A DNA stretch of 41,826 bases from JBKCUA01 sp046318675 (lineage in GTDB: Bacteria > Pseudomonadota > Alphaproteobacteria > JAJTHO01), in assembly GCA_046318675.1 (NCBI GenBank), contig JBKCUA010000026.1:1-41826 (forward strand), in the 5' to 3' direction. The position numbers and the translations under genes are program-made. Within the stretch, counting starts at the first letter, position 1; the number at the start of each line of letters is the position of its first letter. Below, in pieces: positions 14,874 to 24,030 of this stretch. The notes under the pieces were generated by a model, which searched no databases, was not told the DNA's origin, and saw nothing but the letters and a program-made list of their open reading frames with translations.

Positions 14874-15370
14874 TATAAATTTTTTGCTCATCCAAAAAGA
14901 GCGCATTAACGCATTGTAAAAAATTGATTACTGCAATAATCACTACACCCCCTTGACCCCGACCCCACATTCCTATAGAGTGATTACCATCACCCCAAAC
15001 GAAAGCACCTGCCCCATGGTTTTAGCCACCGCACCTTGCTGGGTTCCGCCGACCTCCCCCGCAAAAAATCAGCAAAAATATTTTTCACGCAGGGGCAATT
15101 TTAACGGCGATTTTAACCGGGAAGGTTTTGTTAACACGTTCCAAAAAAAATGACTCACACTTCAAAATTTTTGTCAAGCAGAGAGTTTTGTTAAAAATGA
15201 ACGAAGTAACAATAAATCTCAAAAACACCAAAAACCCAATGTTTTTCCAAAACGAAAAAACCGGAAATCGGCGGCTCCATTTTTTCAAGGCGATCACGAA
15301 AATTTTTCAAAAGTCAATACCCCGCCCGCAAAAATAACACCAACCCTTGTCCCCCTCCATCAAACCCGCT
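14874..15370. other. AT-rich intergenic region with no gene seen
   Basis: About 500 bases between divergent genes. It is AT-rich with A-runs, and short open frames on both strands lack ribosome binding sites and family resemblance. A near-repeat GGTTTTGTTAACAC/GAGTTTTGTTAAAAA occurs at about 15124 and 15182. The lysC promoter must lie here, but no convincing -35/-10 pair was found. Confidence 0.5.
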
Positions 15371-16609
15371 ATGCTAACCCCCATGCAGCAAAAACCCCTG
15401 CTCGTTTTGAAATTTGGAGGCACGTCCGTAGCCGATGTCGAGCGTATTCAATACGCGGCATCTGTTGTCGCGCGGGAAGTACGGGCGGGCAACCGGGTGG
15501 TGGTGGTGGTCTCGGCCATGGCCGGGCAAACCAACCAGCTGGTGAACTGGGTTCAATCCATTAGCCCCCTTTACGATCCGGCGGAATACGATGCCGTGGT
15601 CTCTACAGGTGAGCAGGTGACCATTGGCCTCATGGCACTATCGCTGCAAAAACAGGGAATTAATTCACGGTCTTTTGCAGGGTGGCAAGTGCCCATTCAT
15701 ACTGATGCCACCCACGGCAAGGCGCGCATTACCGATATTGCGCCAGAGGTTTTACTGGCAACCTTGGATGCGGGCATCACCCCCGTGGTGGCTGGGTTTC
15801 AGGGCATTACTACAGAAGGCCGGATCACTACCATTGGCCGGGGTGGAAGTGATACCGCCGCCGTAGCCTTGGCGGCAGCCCTGAAAGCCCACCGCTGCGA
15901 TATCTATACCGACGTTGATGGGGTGTACACCACTGACCCCCGCATTGTTCATAAGGCTAAAAAAATCAACAAGATTGCTTATGAAGAGATGCTGGAGCTT
16001 GCGTCTTTGGGGGCAAAGGTCTTACAAACTCGTAGCGTGGAACTGGCAATGAAGGAACGGGTGCGGGTAGAAGTGCGCTCTACATTTGTGGATACGCCGG
16101 GAACGTTGGTTACAGGGGAAGATGAAATGCTAGAACAGCAAGTTGTTAGCGGTATTGCCTATAGTCGTGATGAAGCAAAAATAACCTTGTTTGGTATTGC
16201 TGATAAACCCGGGGTTTCAGCACGGATTTTCAGCCCACTGGCCACCGGCTCTATCAACGTCGACATGATTGTTCAGAGCGTGGCCGGGGACGGCAAAACC
16301 ACCGATATAACTTTCACCATGCCGCGCAGTGAATTGCCTCAGGCTAAAGATATACTTGAAAAAAATAAAGAATCCATTGGCTATCAGCGTCTTGACGTTG
16401 ATGCTGCGGTTGCAAAAATTTCCGTGGTTGGTCTGGGGATGCGTAGCCACCCTGGCACTGCCACCACCATGTTTCAGACACTCGCTGACAAGGGCATTAA
16501 CATTAAGGTTATTTCGACTTCTGAGATAAAAATCAGTGTCCTAATTGATGAGGCTTATACCGAATTGGCTTTACGGGCACTGCATACCGCTTATGGTCTG
16601 GATGCTTGA
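15371..16609 (+). CDS. lysC: Aspartate kinase
   Basis: Phosphorylates aspartate as the first committed step toward lysine, threonine, methionine and diaminopimelate. KFGGTSVADVERI near the N-terminus is the kinase signature. GRGGSDTAAVALAAAL and CDIYTDVDGVYTTDPR form the catalytic and nucleotide-binding core. The C-terminal part carries two ACT domains (ITLFGIADKPGVSARIF and ISVVGLGMRSHPGTATTMF), so feedback inhibition by lysine and/or threonine is likely. The ATG at 15371 (MLTPMQQKP) is favoured; an upstream in-frame TTG at 15347 is poorer. The last codons overlap the next gene. Confidence 0.96.
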   Translation: MLTPMQQKPLLVLKFGGTSVADVERIQYAASVVAREVRAGNRVVVVVSAMAGQTNQLVNWVQSISPLYDPAEYDAVVSTGEQVTIGLMALSLQKQGINSRSFAGWQVPIHTDATHGKARITDIAPEVLLATLDAGITPVVAGFQGITTEGRITTIGRGGSDTAAVALAAALKAHRCDIYTDVDGVYTTDPRIVHKAKKINKIAYEEMLELASLGAKVLQTRSVELAMKERVRVEVRSTFVDTPGTLVTGEDEMLEQQVVSGIAYSRDEAKITLFGIADKPGVSARIFSPLATGSINVDMIVQSVAGDGKTTDITFTMPRSELPQAKDILEKNKESIGYQRLDVDAAVAKISVVGLGMRSHPGTATTMFQTLADKGINIKVISTSEIKISVLIDEAYTELALRALHTAYGLDA

Positions 16610-17624
16610 AGATAAACCCTATCTAGCCGCGCAAATGGCGCGAGGAGCGCAATTTTTAGGCTGCGAGTTAGCCATTCTTGGCGGAGCCATGACGTGGGTA
16701 TCAGATAATAACTTGGTGGCCGCTATTAGCAATGCGGGAGCCTTTGGTGTTCTGGCCAGCGGCTCTATGCCCCCTGCAACCCTGCGCGAAGAAATCCAGC
16801 GTACTCGGCAAAAAACCACCAAGCCCTTCGGTGTCAATCTTATCGTTCTTCACCCTCAGTTGCCTGCAATGGTAGAGGCTGTTCTTGCTGAAAACGTACC
16901 TTACTTGGTTTTTGCCGGCGGCCTGCCGTCGGTAACATTAATTCAGCAAGCAAAAAATGCGGGTACAAAGGTGATTGCCTTTGCGCCGGCACTAACCTTG
17001 GCAAAAAAATTAATCCGCATGGGTGTTGATGCTCTAATCATTGAAGGTCATGAGGCAGGAGGGCACGTAGGACAAGTTTCCACCGTGGTTCTTGCTCAAG
17101 AGATTCTTCCTGCGGTCAAAGACGTTCCTGTCTTTGTTGCTGGTGGTATTGGCCGAGGCGAAAGCATTGCTGGTTTCCTCAATATGGGAGCGGCAGGAGT
17201 TCAGATAGGCACGGCTTTTGTATGTACAACTGAATGCACGGCTCACCCTAATTTTAAACAAGCTTTTATAAAGGCGGCGTCACGCGATGCGGTGCTGTCT
17301 CCCCAGCTTGATCCCCGTTTTCCTATTATTCCCGTGCGTGGATTAGCCAATGAGGGAACGAAAGCGTTCCTTCTTCGGCAACGTGACGTGATTGCACGAT
17401 TTGAAAAAGGTGAATTGGATCAAGTTGCTGCCCAACTTGAAATTGAGCACTTTTGGGCTGGTGCCCTGCGCCGCGCGGTCGTTGATGGAGATGTGACCAC
17501 AGGGTCAGTCATGGCCGGGCAAAGCGTCGGGCTTGTCAAAGACATCGTTTCGGTTCATACATTGTTGCAGCGGTTGTGTGCAGAGGCGGAAAATACCTTG
17601 GCTCATGTGCCCATTAGTGTTTAA
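16602..17624 (+). CDS. Nitronate monooxygenase / 2-nitropropane dioxygenase family flavoprotein
   Basis: An FMN-dependent TIM-barrel protein of the NMO/FabK-like family, about 340 residues. CELAILGGAMTWVSDNNLVAAISNAGAFG forms the N-terminal substrate/FMN region (in two parts). EGHEAGGHVG contains the likely catalytic His. VFVAGGIGRGESIAGFL and AAGVQIGTAFVCTTEC bind the FMN phosphate. Members oxidise nitronates or act as enoyl-ACP reductases (FabK); which applies cannot be settled by eye. The ATG at 16602 overlaps the lysC stop by eight bases, consistent with coupling; ATG 16593 is also possible. Confidence 0.85.
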   Translation: MLEDKPYLAAQMARGAQFLGCELAILGGAMTWVSDNNLVAAISNAGAFGVLASGSMPPATLREEIQRTRQKTTKPFGVNLIVLHPQLPAMVEAVLAENVPYLVFAGGLPSVTLIQQAKNAGTKVIAFAPALTLAKKLIRMGVDALIIEGHEAGGHVGQVSTVVLAQEILPAVKDVPVFVAGGIGRGESIAGFLNMGAAGVQIGTAFVCTTECTAHPNFKQAFIKAASRDAVLSPQLDPRFPIIPVRGLANEGTKAFLLRQRDVIARFEKGELDQVAAQLEIEHFWAGALRRAVVDGDVTTGSVMAGQSVGLVKDIVSVHTLLQRLCAEAENTLAHVPISV

Positions 17625-17646
17625 CAAAAATCAAAGAGGTTTGGAA

Positions 17647-18531
17647 ATGCTTGCTGATCGCGCTACTGCAGCCGTTGTTGACGAAGGTGATTTTTCTGAA
17701 GTGGCTCGTATTTTAACTCAAGCTCGCAAGGCGCGTGGACTATCTATTGATGGAGTTGCATCCAGTTTATGTATTCGTTCTGAGTATTTGAATGCGATTG
17801 AGGCAGGTCGTTTCCGGGATGTTCCTGGGGCTACATATACTATTGGTTTTGTTCGAAGTTATGCGCGTTTTCTTGATCTTGACTCCAATATGTTGATTGC
17901 TAAATTACGGGAAGAGCAGCCTAAGTTGTTGCAACAAACTCTTGATGCACCCACCAAGCGTTCTGCTGAAGTTGTAAAAATGCGTGAGGAGTGGAATTTC
18001 CCAACAGCTAAAGTTGGTTTTGCTGTTGTGGTGCTGGTAGGTTTAATTTATGCTTGGAACGCCTTTTCTAAAAGGCAAGACTCTGCGACGAAAGTACAAA
18101 CTGCTAATAATCCTGCGGTCTCTTCGCAAAATAATGAAGTAACTCCAATAACCTTGAGCGAAGCTCCAGTTATTGATGCCAACACTGCTTCTCCGGCACC
18201 ATCTATACTACAGCCTTCTCCGGTGCCTTTGGCTGAAACGCAGGTTCCGGTCTCGGCATGGTCGCAGACAGTTGTTCTTACGGCTCGTAGTCGTCTTCAG
18301 TATACACTGAAAACCGCTGACGGTAGGGTGCATACTGATGCCACCCTTGAGCCGGGGCAAAGTGTTGTTCTTCCTGCTGAGGCTGGCCTTGATATGGTTA
18401 TTAGCAGCGCTCAAGCCGCACAGTTTTCCATAAACGGCAAAGATTTAGGCAGCTTGGTCGGTCGTGGCAACCGTTTGATTAAAAATTTCTCCCCGACAGA
18501 GTTGGTTCGTTTAACTGGTGGCACGCAGTAA
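17647..18531 (+). CDS. RodZ-like helix-turn-helix membrane protein
   Basis: A 294-residue protein with a cytoplasmic helix-turn-helix of the HTH_25 kind (residues 20-85: LTQARKARGLSIDGVASSL, RSEYLNAIEAGRF, TIGFVRSYARFLDLD). One membrane helix follows (VGFAVVVLVGLIYAW, about 121-135), then a Pro/Ser/Thr-rich linker and a C-terminal DUF4115-like beta domain (LTARSRLQYTLKTADGR, LPAEAGLDMVISSA). RodZ links MreB filaments to the elongasome. In alphaproteobacteria a gene of this type commonly precedes ispG, as here, where ispG starts within a few bases. AAAGAGG before the ATG at 17647 fixes the start. Confidence 0.85.
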   Translation: MLADRATAAVVDEGDFSEVARILTQARKARGLSIDGVASSLCIRSEYLNAIEAGRFRDVPGATYTIGFVRSYARFLDLDSNMLIAKLREEQPKLLQQTLDAPTKRSAEVVKMREEWNFPTAKVGFAVVVLVGLIYAWNAFSKRQDSATKVQTANNPAVSSQNNEVTPITLSEAPVIDANTASPAPSILQPSPVPLAETQVPVSAWSQTVVLTARSRLQYTLKTADGRVHTDATLEPGQSVVLPAEAGLDMVISSAQAAQFSINGKDLGSLVGRGNRLIKNFSPTELVRLTGGTQ

Positions 18532-18542
18532 GCTTGTTAAGC

Positions 18543-19673
18543 ATGGATTCTAAAGCCTCATCCATTCGTCGCCGGGTGTCCCGGCAAATATCCCTGAAGG
18601 GAATCCTGGTAGGTGGAAATGCACCGATTACTGTGCAATCCATGACTAACACTTTGACTACTGATGTGGCTGCAACTATAAAACAAGTTCATGCTCTACA
18701 AGAGGCTGGAGCAGACATTGTTCGTATTTCTGTGCCCGATGCGGCATCTACTACCGCTCTTAAAGATATTATTCGCAATGTTCAGGTGCCAATTGTAGCC
18801 GACATCCATTTTCACTACCGTCGCGCTCTTGAGGCCGCCGAAGCTGGAGCCGCCTGCCTTCGGATCAATCCTGGCAATATTGGCGATGCGGCTCGTGTTC
18901 GCGCCGTTGTTGATGCTGCAAAAGACCACGGGTGCGCTATTCGCATTGGTGTTAATGCGGGAAGTCTTGAGGAAGACTTGCTTGAAAAATATCATGAACC
19001 TTGTGCTGAGGCGATGATTGAAAGTGCATTGCGTCATGCTGCTATTTTAGAAGAACACAACTTTGACAATTTTAAAATCAGTGTTAAGGCCAGCGATGTC
19101 TTCCTCGCTGTTGCCGCCTATCGCGGTTTAGCGGCCAAAACGGATTATCCTTTGCACTTAGGCATTACCGAAGCAGGTGGATTGCAATCGGGTACCGTTA
19201 AATCGGCCATTGGATTGGGCTTGCTTCTTGCTGAAGGCATCGGCGATACAATACGTGTTTCTTTATCTGCCGATCCAGTGGAGGAAGTTAGAGTTGGATT
19301 TGATATCCTCAAGGCTCTAAAGTTAAGATATCGTGGGGTAAACCTTATTTCTTGCCCCTCGTGTGCGAGGCAGCAATTTGACGTGATCGCTACCGTTGCG
19401 GCACTAGAAAAACGTATTGCACATATTACTACCCCGATGAGCGTTTCCGTCATTGGCTGTGTTGTGAACGGCCCTGGTGAGGCACTTATGACCGATATTG
19501 GCTTGACGGGAGGGGGTAACGGCACGCATATGATTTATTTAAATGGTGCAGCCGCGCACCGCCTTAAAGGCGATGATTTGGTAGAGCATCTTGCTAATAT
19601 TATTGAAGAAAAATCTAAAAACTTAAATCAAAAGAAAGGGTGCACTGATGTTGAGAAATCTTTATCATGCTAG
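18543..19673 (+). CDS. ispG: 4-hydroxy-3-methylbut-2-en-1-yl diphosphate synthase (flavodoxin)
   Basis: Iron-sulfur enzyme that converts MEcPP to HMBPP in the non-mevalonate isoprenoid pathway. The N-terminal TIM barrel has VQSMTNTLTTDV and IVADIHFHYRRALEA. The C-terminal cluster domain has the three Cys ligands in SCPSCARQQFDV and GCVVNGPGEA. The length of about 376 residues matches the bacterial short form. An in-frame TTG at 18534 would add three residues; the ATG at 18543 is preferred. The 3' end overlaps the lipoprotein gene by 26 bases. Its presence indicates isoprenoid synthesis by the MEP route. Confidence 0.96.
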   Translation: MDSKASSIRRRVSRQISLKGILVGGNAPITVQSMTNTLTTDVAATIKQVHALQEAGADIVRISVPDAASTTALKDIIRNVQVPIVADIHFHYRRALEAAEAGAACLRINPGNIGDAARVRAVVDAAKDHGCAIRIGVNAGSLEEDLLEKYHEPCAEAMIESALRHAAILEEHNFDNFKISVKASDVFLAVAAYRGLAAKTDYPLHLGITEAGGLQSGTVKSAIGLGLLLAEGIGDTIRVSLSADPVEEVRVGFDILKALKLRYRGVNLISCPSCARQQFDVIATVAALEKRIAHITTPMSVSVIGCVVNGPGEALMTDIGLTGGGNGTHMIYLNGAAAHRLKGDDLVEHLANIIEEKSKNLNQKKGCTDVEKSLSC

Positions 19674-20268
19674 TGTCGTAGCCGTTATTTTTGTTAGCTT
19701 ATTAACAGCGTGTTCCGACAAGGATGACAAGCAACTCCCTAAGGTGAGTAACACTCAGTCGGCACAGACCGATGGTGTTGCTACAAATGTTGATGCTGTT
19801 GTTGCTGCGCTAAACCCTGCTGCTACCTTGGGCGCTGTTGAGGAGCGCGTTCGCCCTGCTATCGAATCACAAATTGCTGTTCTTTATCGTGCCCCGGAAC
19901 AGGCTAGTGAGGCGGAAGCTCGCAAAAATGCTATTCTTGGTGGATTGCGCGATAAATTGCCCGATCTGACGGCAACCTTAAAATCGAATCTTCAAGAAGA
20001 ATTTACCCCTGCTGAAATGGATGCTTTTGCGGCTTTCCTACAAACGCCGGCTGGGCAACGATTCGCAGAAAAACTTCCAAAAATAAAAGAAAATATCGAA
20101 AATGCTGCAATGCAATATGCGTCACAGTTGTTATCCGATCTGATGCAGCAGCAAATTCATCGCCAACAAGACGAGAATAATCCTGCTGATGACGGGGCGG
20201 AAATAGATACTACTCCTAAAGAAGATGAAATTCCTTTGGAAAAACAAAAAAATGATTTAAAAAACTAA
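19648..20268 (+). CDS. DUF2059-type lipoprotein
   Basis: A 206-residue lipoprotein. The signal peptide ends in a lipobox LLTAC with the lipidated Cys at residue 22. The following region is Ser/Thr/Asp-rich. The core (RPAIESQIAVLYR, LTATLKSNLQEEFTPAEMDA, FAAFLQTPAGQRFAEKLP) resembles DUF2059 proteins, which carry the same pattern of a short helix followed by FxxSPxGQK-like residues. The C-terminal tail is highly charged (about 40 residues of Asp, Glu, Lys and Gln). Function is unknown. The start ATG lies inside the end of ispG, so it is part of the same operon. Confidence 0.7.
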   Translation: MLRNLYHASVVAVIFVSLLTACSDKDDKQLPKVSNTQSAQTDGVATNVDAVVAALNPAATLGAVEERVRPAIESQIAVLYRAPEQASEAEARKNAILGGLRDKLPDLTATLKSNLQEEFTPAEMDAFAAFLQTPAGQRFAEKLPKIKENIENAAMQYASQLLSDLMQQQIHRQQDENNPADDGAEIDTTPKEDEIPLEKQKNDLKN

Positions 20269-20386
20269 GACTTGCAAAAAATCAGGTCTACTTTGTTCGG
20301 CTGAAGAGGTTGTCGTCAGACTTAAATTACAATTACGATTGAATTTTCTTGACCGTGGAGGGCTTTCCTAGGATTGTTCGTCCCTT

Positions 20387-22054
20387 ATGAAATTAGACCG
20401 ATATAATCCTGATCAATTCACTTTCCTTCCCTTGGGGGGGTGTAATGAGATCGGTATGAACATGACCCTTTATGGCTATAAGGGGAAATGGTTGATGATA
20501 GATTGTGGTATCACATTTGGCGATTCGACCATGCCTGGTGTTGATATTCTTATGCCGGATCCCGCATTCATTAGTGCTAATGTTCAGAATCTGATCGGTA
20601 TTGTTGTAACTCATGCTCATGAAGATCACATTGGTGCTTTACCGTACCTGTGGCCAGAATTGCCAGTACCGATTTATGCGACCCCTTTTACGGCCAGTGT
20701 TCTTCGTCGTAAATTTGCCGAATCTGATGACTGCGAGGATGTGCCTTTACATATTTTGCCCATGTCTGGAACGGTGGAGCTAGGGCCTTTCAAGTTGCAA
20801 CTAATAACGCTTACCCATTCCACATTAGAACCCAACGCCGTTGTTATTCGTACCGATGCCGGTGCGATTCTGCATACGGGGGACTGGAAACTTGATCCTG
20901 ATCCTGTTGTGGGTGATGTGACGGATGAAGCCGCGCTTAGGGCACTAGCGAATGAGAATATTTTGGCGATGGTGTGTGATTCCACTAACGTGTTGGTGGA
21001 GGGAACAAGCGGTTCGGAGGCTGATGTTGCTAAAGAACTTATCCCACTAATCAAAAAACAAAAAGGCGGTGTTGCTGTTGCCTGTTTTGCCACAAATGTG
21101 GCACGGCTTCGAACTATTGCTCAAGCAGCAAGGGAAACCGGGCGTACCGTGGTTATGGCTGGGCGTAGCCTGAGGCGTATTTTTGAAGCGGCACGGGAAA
21201 ACGGCTATCTGACCGATATCGATTCATTTATTGATATCCGAGATGCGGAGGACTTACCTGTAGATCATGCGCTTTACGTATGCACTGGCAGCCAAGGCGA
21301 GCCACGCTCAGCGTTGGCGAGATTAGCGGCGGGGGATCATCCACAGCTTAAGTTGCGGGCGGGTGACACGGTCATTTTCTCTTCCCGGCAGATACCGGGG
21401 AATGAAAAAGCGATTGCCTTGGTGCAAAATCGTCTAGCCGCACAAGGGATAAAGATCATTACGGATCGTCATGCTAATATTCATGTCTCGGGGCATCCTG
21501 CGCGGGAAGAGTTGCGGGAAATGTATCGTTGGGTTCAGCCACGCACAGTGATTCCGGTGCATGGCGAACATCGGCATCTAGTTGCTCAGGCGGAACTGGC
21601 TTTATCCTGTCAAGTACCCAATGCTCTAGTTGTGCGTAACGGCGATATAGTGGTTTTTGATAAAAATGGAACGGCATCAACGGTTGGTCATGTTACAACG
21701 GCGCGGCTTGCGCTTCAGGGTGAACGGTTGGTAGATATTAAAGGTGTACCTTTTAAGCAGGTGCAAAAAGTAGTCGAATTTGGCTATTTGGTGGCAAGCT
21801 TGGTATTGGGTCGTGACGGAAGTCTTGCTGCACCGATGCGATTGTCCAGTGTCGGTTTATTCCATGATGATGAGCTGGCCGGGGCAACCGATGCTATTGA
21901 AGAATTGCTTGAGCCGGAATTGACGAAGCTGCATAGCACGAGCAAGCGTGATGATGCGGCTGTAACGGCTCTAGTGAGAAAAATTGTTCGGCAAGTGGTT
22001 AAAACCGAAATTGGGAAGAAACCACAGATTGATGTGCATGTTTTCCGAATATAA
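20387..22054 (+). CDS. rnj: Ribonuclease J
   Basis: Metallo-beta-lactamase/beta-CASP ribonuclease with 5' exonuclease and endonuclease activity on mRNA and rRNA. THAHEDHIGALPYLW carries the HxHxDH zinc motif, and HTGDWKLDPDPV carries the next ligands. CDSTNVLVEGTSGSE, SSRQIPGNEKAI and VHVSGHPAREE-like NIHVSGHPAREEL are beta-CASP motifs. VIPVHGEHRHL supplies the final His ligands. At 555 residues it is full length, with the C-terminal domain present. It lies 118 bases after the lipoprotein gene and 17 before hisS. This position between ispG and hisS is unusual. Confidence 0.94.
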   Translation: MKLDRYNPDQFTFLPLGGCNEIGMNMTLYGYKGKWLMIDCGITFGDSTMPGVDILMPDPAFISANVQNLIGIVVTHAHEDHIGALPYLWPELPVPIYATPFTASVLRRKFAESDDCEDVPLHILPMSGTVELGPFKLQLITLTHSTLEPNAVVIRTDAGAILHTGDWKLDPDPVVGDVTDEAALRALANENILAMVCDSTNVLVEGTSGSEADVAKELIPLIKKQKGGVAVACFATNVARLRTIAQAARETGRTVVMAGRSLRRIFEAARENGYLTDIDSFIDIRDAEDLPVDHALYVCTGSQGEPRSALARLAAGDHPQLKLRAGDTVIFSSRQIPGNEKAIALVQNRLAAQGIKIITDRHANIHVSGHPAREELREMYRWVQPRTVIPVHGEHRHLVAQAELALSCQVPNALVVRNGDIVVFDKNGTASTVGHVTTARLALQGERLVDIKGVPFKQVQKVVEFGYLVASLVLGRDGSLAAPMRLSSVGLFHDDELAGATDAIEELLEPELTKLHSTSKRDDAAVTALVRKIVRQVVKTEIGKKPQIDVHVFRI

Positions 22055-22071
22055 TAATCAGGGAGCCGTTC

Positions 22072-23325
22072 ATGACCACCCCTTTGCAAGCACCTCGTGG
22101 TACCCACGATCTTTTTGGCAATGAAGCACGCCAACACGCCCATGTTTCTTCATTATTAGCAAAAGTGTGTAGTCGGTATGGCGCGGAGCCCATCGTTACT
22201 CCCATGTTTGAAAACATGGCGGTGTTCGCGCGTACTTTAGGCGAAGGCAGCGACGTTGTGGCCAAAGAAATGTATACTTTTGCCGACCGTGGTGGAGAAA
22301 TGCTGGCCTTGCGTCCAGAGGGAACAGCAGGCGTAGCGCGCGCATTCATTAATGCCGGGCTGCATGATAGCTTACCCCGGGCATTTTATTATTCCGGCTC
22401 TATGTTCCGGTATGAACGTCCTCAAAAAGGCCGCCAGCGGCAGTTCCACCAAGCCGGAGTAGAGTTCCTTGGCACCACCGGGGCACTAGCCGATGCCGAG
22501 GCGATAGCCTGCGCTTGGCGCTTTTTACAGGAACTAAAAATTACGGCACCGTTGACATTGGAAATAAACACTCTTGGCACGGTGACAGAACGTCACGCTT
22601 TCCGCAATGCTTTAGCGGAATACTTTCGAGCGTATGAAGATACCCTTTCGGCAGATAGTCTGAGGCGGCTTGCCGTTAACCCGCTACGTATCTTGGATTC
22701 AAAAGATGCTGGTGATCGGGCATTATTTACAGACGCGCCGATCTTCATGAACTATTTGTCCTCAGAAACTCGGCAATGGTTTGATGATGTGCGTCAGCAC
22801 TTGGAATTACTAGGAATCCCTTCCGTGCATTCACCGCATCTGGTGCGTGGCCTAGATTATTACACCCACACCACCTTTGAAGTTACCACCACAGCCCTTG
22901 GCGCACAGGCTACTGTGTTGGCCGGGGGGCGATACGATGGCCTACTGGCTTCTATGGGCGGTAAGGATGCACCCGGCATTGGCTGGGCAGCGGGGGTGGA
23001 GCGGCTGGCCATGCTGATGCCGCCATTGGCAACTTCGCCACTGCTGGCTTTGTGTGCTTTTGGGACAGTACTTGGTGCTGAGGTATTACACCTAGCGGAA
23101 GAAATACGATCGGTAAGCCCTGTAGAAATTCTTAAAGGTAATAATATCGGCAAGGTGCTGAATAAAGCCGTCCGGCGCGGAGCCACGGCGGCCGTTCTCT
23201 ACGGTGAGGCGGAGGAAAAAAGCGGGATTTTTCCCCTAAAAGATTTGCGAAACAGCACGCAGATAGACGTGCCGCGTGAACGCTTACGCGAAGCGGTATC
23301 AGCTATCCTCTTTTGTCCAAGCTAA
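22072..23325 (+). CDS. hisS: Histidine--tRNA ligase
   Basis: Class II aminoacyl-tRNA synthetase that charges tRNA-His. It opens with PRGTHDLFGNEA; motif 2 is FYYSGSMFRYERPQKGRQRQF (shown in part: MFRYERPQKGRQRQFHQ). The histidine-binding LVRGLDYYTHTTFEV and motif 3 PGIGWAAGVERLAML follow, and a C-terminal anticodon-binding domain of about 90 residues closes it. The 417 residues are a normal length. GGGAG lies about 10 bases before the ATG at 22072. The 3' end overlaps the convergent trmJ by 27 bases. Confidence 0.97.
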   Translation: MTTPLQAPRGTHDLFGNEARQHAHVSSLLAKVCSRYGAEPIVTPMFENMAVFARTLGEGSDVVAKEMYTFADRGGEMLALRPEGTAGVARAFINAGLHDSLPRAFYYSGSMFRYERPQKGRQRQFHQAGVEFLGTTGALADAEAIACAWRFLQELKITAPLTLEINTLGTVTERHAFRNALAEYFRAYEDTLSADSLRRLAVNPLRILDSKDAGDRALFTDAPIFMNYLSSETRQWFDDVRQHLELLGIPSVHSPHLVRGLDYYTHTTFEVTTTALGAQATVLAGGRYDGLLASMGGKDAPGIGWAAGVERLAMLMPPLATSPLLALCAFGTVLGAEVLHLAEEIRSVSPVEILKGNNIGKVLNKAVRRGATAAVLYGEAEEKSGIFPLKDLRNSTQIDVPRERLREAVSAILFCPS

Positions 23326-24030
23326 TGCCCTAATCACCCCATGCAGGGTTTGTGCTTCTTGCGTCGTCAAATTTGTACGGAGTAGCAATGCCCGTAAATT
23401 TTGCACCATTTTTGGTTTTTTCTCTGGAACTCGCCAAAAATTAGCGGCATCCAGTGCGCCTTCTAAATGTTCAAAAAGATGTTGGTAGTCAGCATTGGTA
23501 GCTAAAGTGCGTGGCGAAAATACTACATCTGAAGGCTCCCGCAACTTCTCCCAAATGGGGTTGGCCACCAGTAAGGCTGCTTGGGAGAGATTTAATGAAG
23601 AAAATACGGGGTTCAAAGGAATGCTGATAATTGCGGTAGCGAGGGAGATTTCTTCATTAAAAAGCCCGGTACGCTCCGCGCCTAGCAAAATTGCCACCTC
23701 TTCACCATGTCGGACAGCGGTATCAATATGGGTGGCGGCATCCATTTGGGTGAAAACGGGCTTATCTACCTCCCGGAGCCGGGCGGTGGTAGCAAACACA
23801 TGAGGAAAAGAGGCTATCGCACTGCCAAGATCATTATAAATAACAGCGTTATGAATGAGGTGATCCGCCCCAGCACTACAAGCAAGGGCGGCTTCACGAC
23901 TCCACCCCAAACGCGGGGCAACAAGGGATAGGCGTTCAAAGCCGCAATTATACAAAGCCCGCGCGGTCATACCGATATTCTCGCCAATCTGGGGGCGAAC
24001 AAGAACAAACGTAACGCGGTTCAGGAGCAT
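23299..24030 (-). CDS. trmJ: tRNA (cytidine/uridine-2'-O-)-methyltransferase TrmJ
   Basis: SPOUT-fold RNA methyltransferase of the TrmH/TrmJ family, which methylates ribose 32 of some tRNAs. Motifs are FVLVRPQIGENIGMTARAL at the N-terminus, ILLGAERTGLFNEE in the middle (the FGxExxGL-type motif) and SLNLSQAALLV at the SAM-binding knot. The 243-residue protein from the ATG at 24030 has the usual length. That ATG lies ten bases inside the end of thiD, so the two genes are translationally coupled; a longer frame upstream is only the overlap with thiD. Its 3' end overlaps hisS. Confidence 0.88.
   Translation of the reverse strand: MLLNRVTFVLVRPQIGENIGMTARALYNCGFERLSLVAPRLGWSREAALACSAGADHLIHNAVIYNDLGSAIASFPHVFATTARLREVDKPVFTQMDAATHIDTAVRHGEEVAILLGAERTGLFNEEISLATAIISIPLNPVFSSLNLSQAALLVANPIWEKLREPSDVVFSPRTLATNADYQHLFEHLEGALDAANFWRVPEKKPKMVQNLRALLLRTNLTTQEAQTLHGVIRALAWTKEDS

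Noticed and set aside
15085..15297. 70-codon open frame in the AT-rich gap before lysC
   Set aside because: Composition is that of AT-rich intergenic DNA, with no ribosome binding site or motif.
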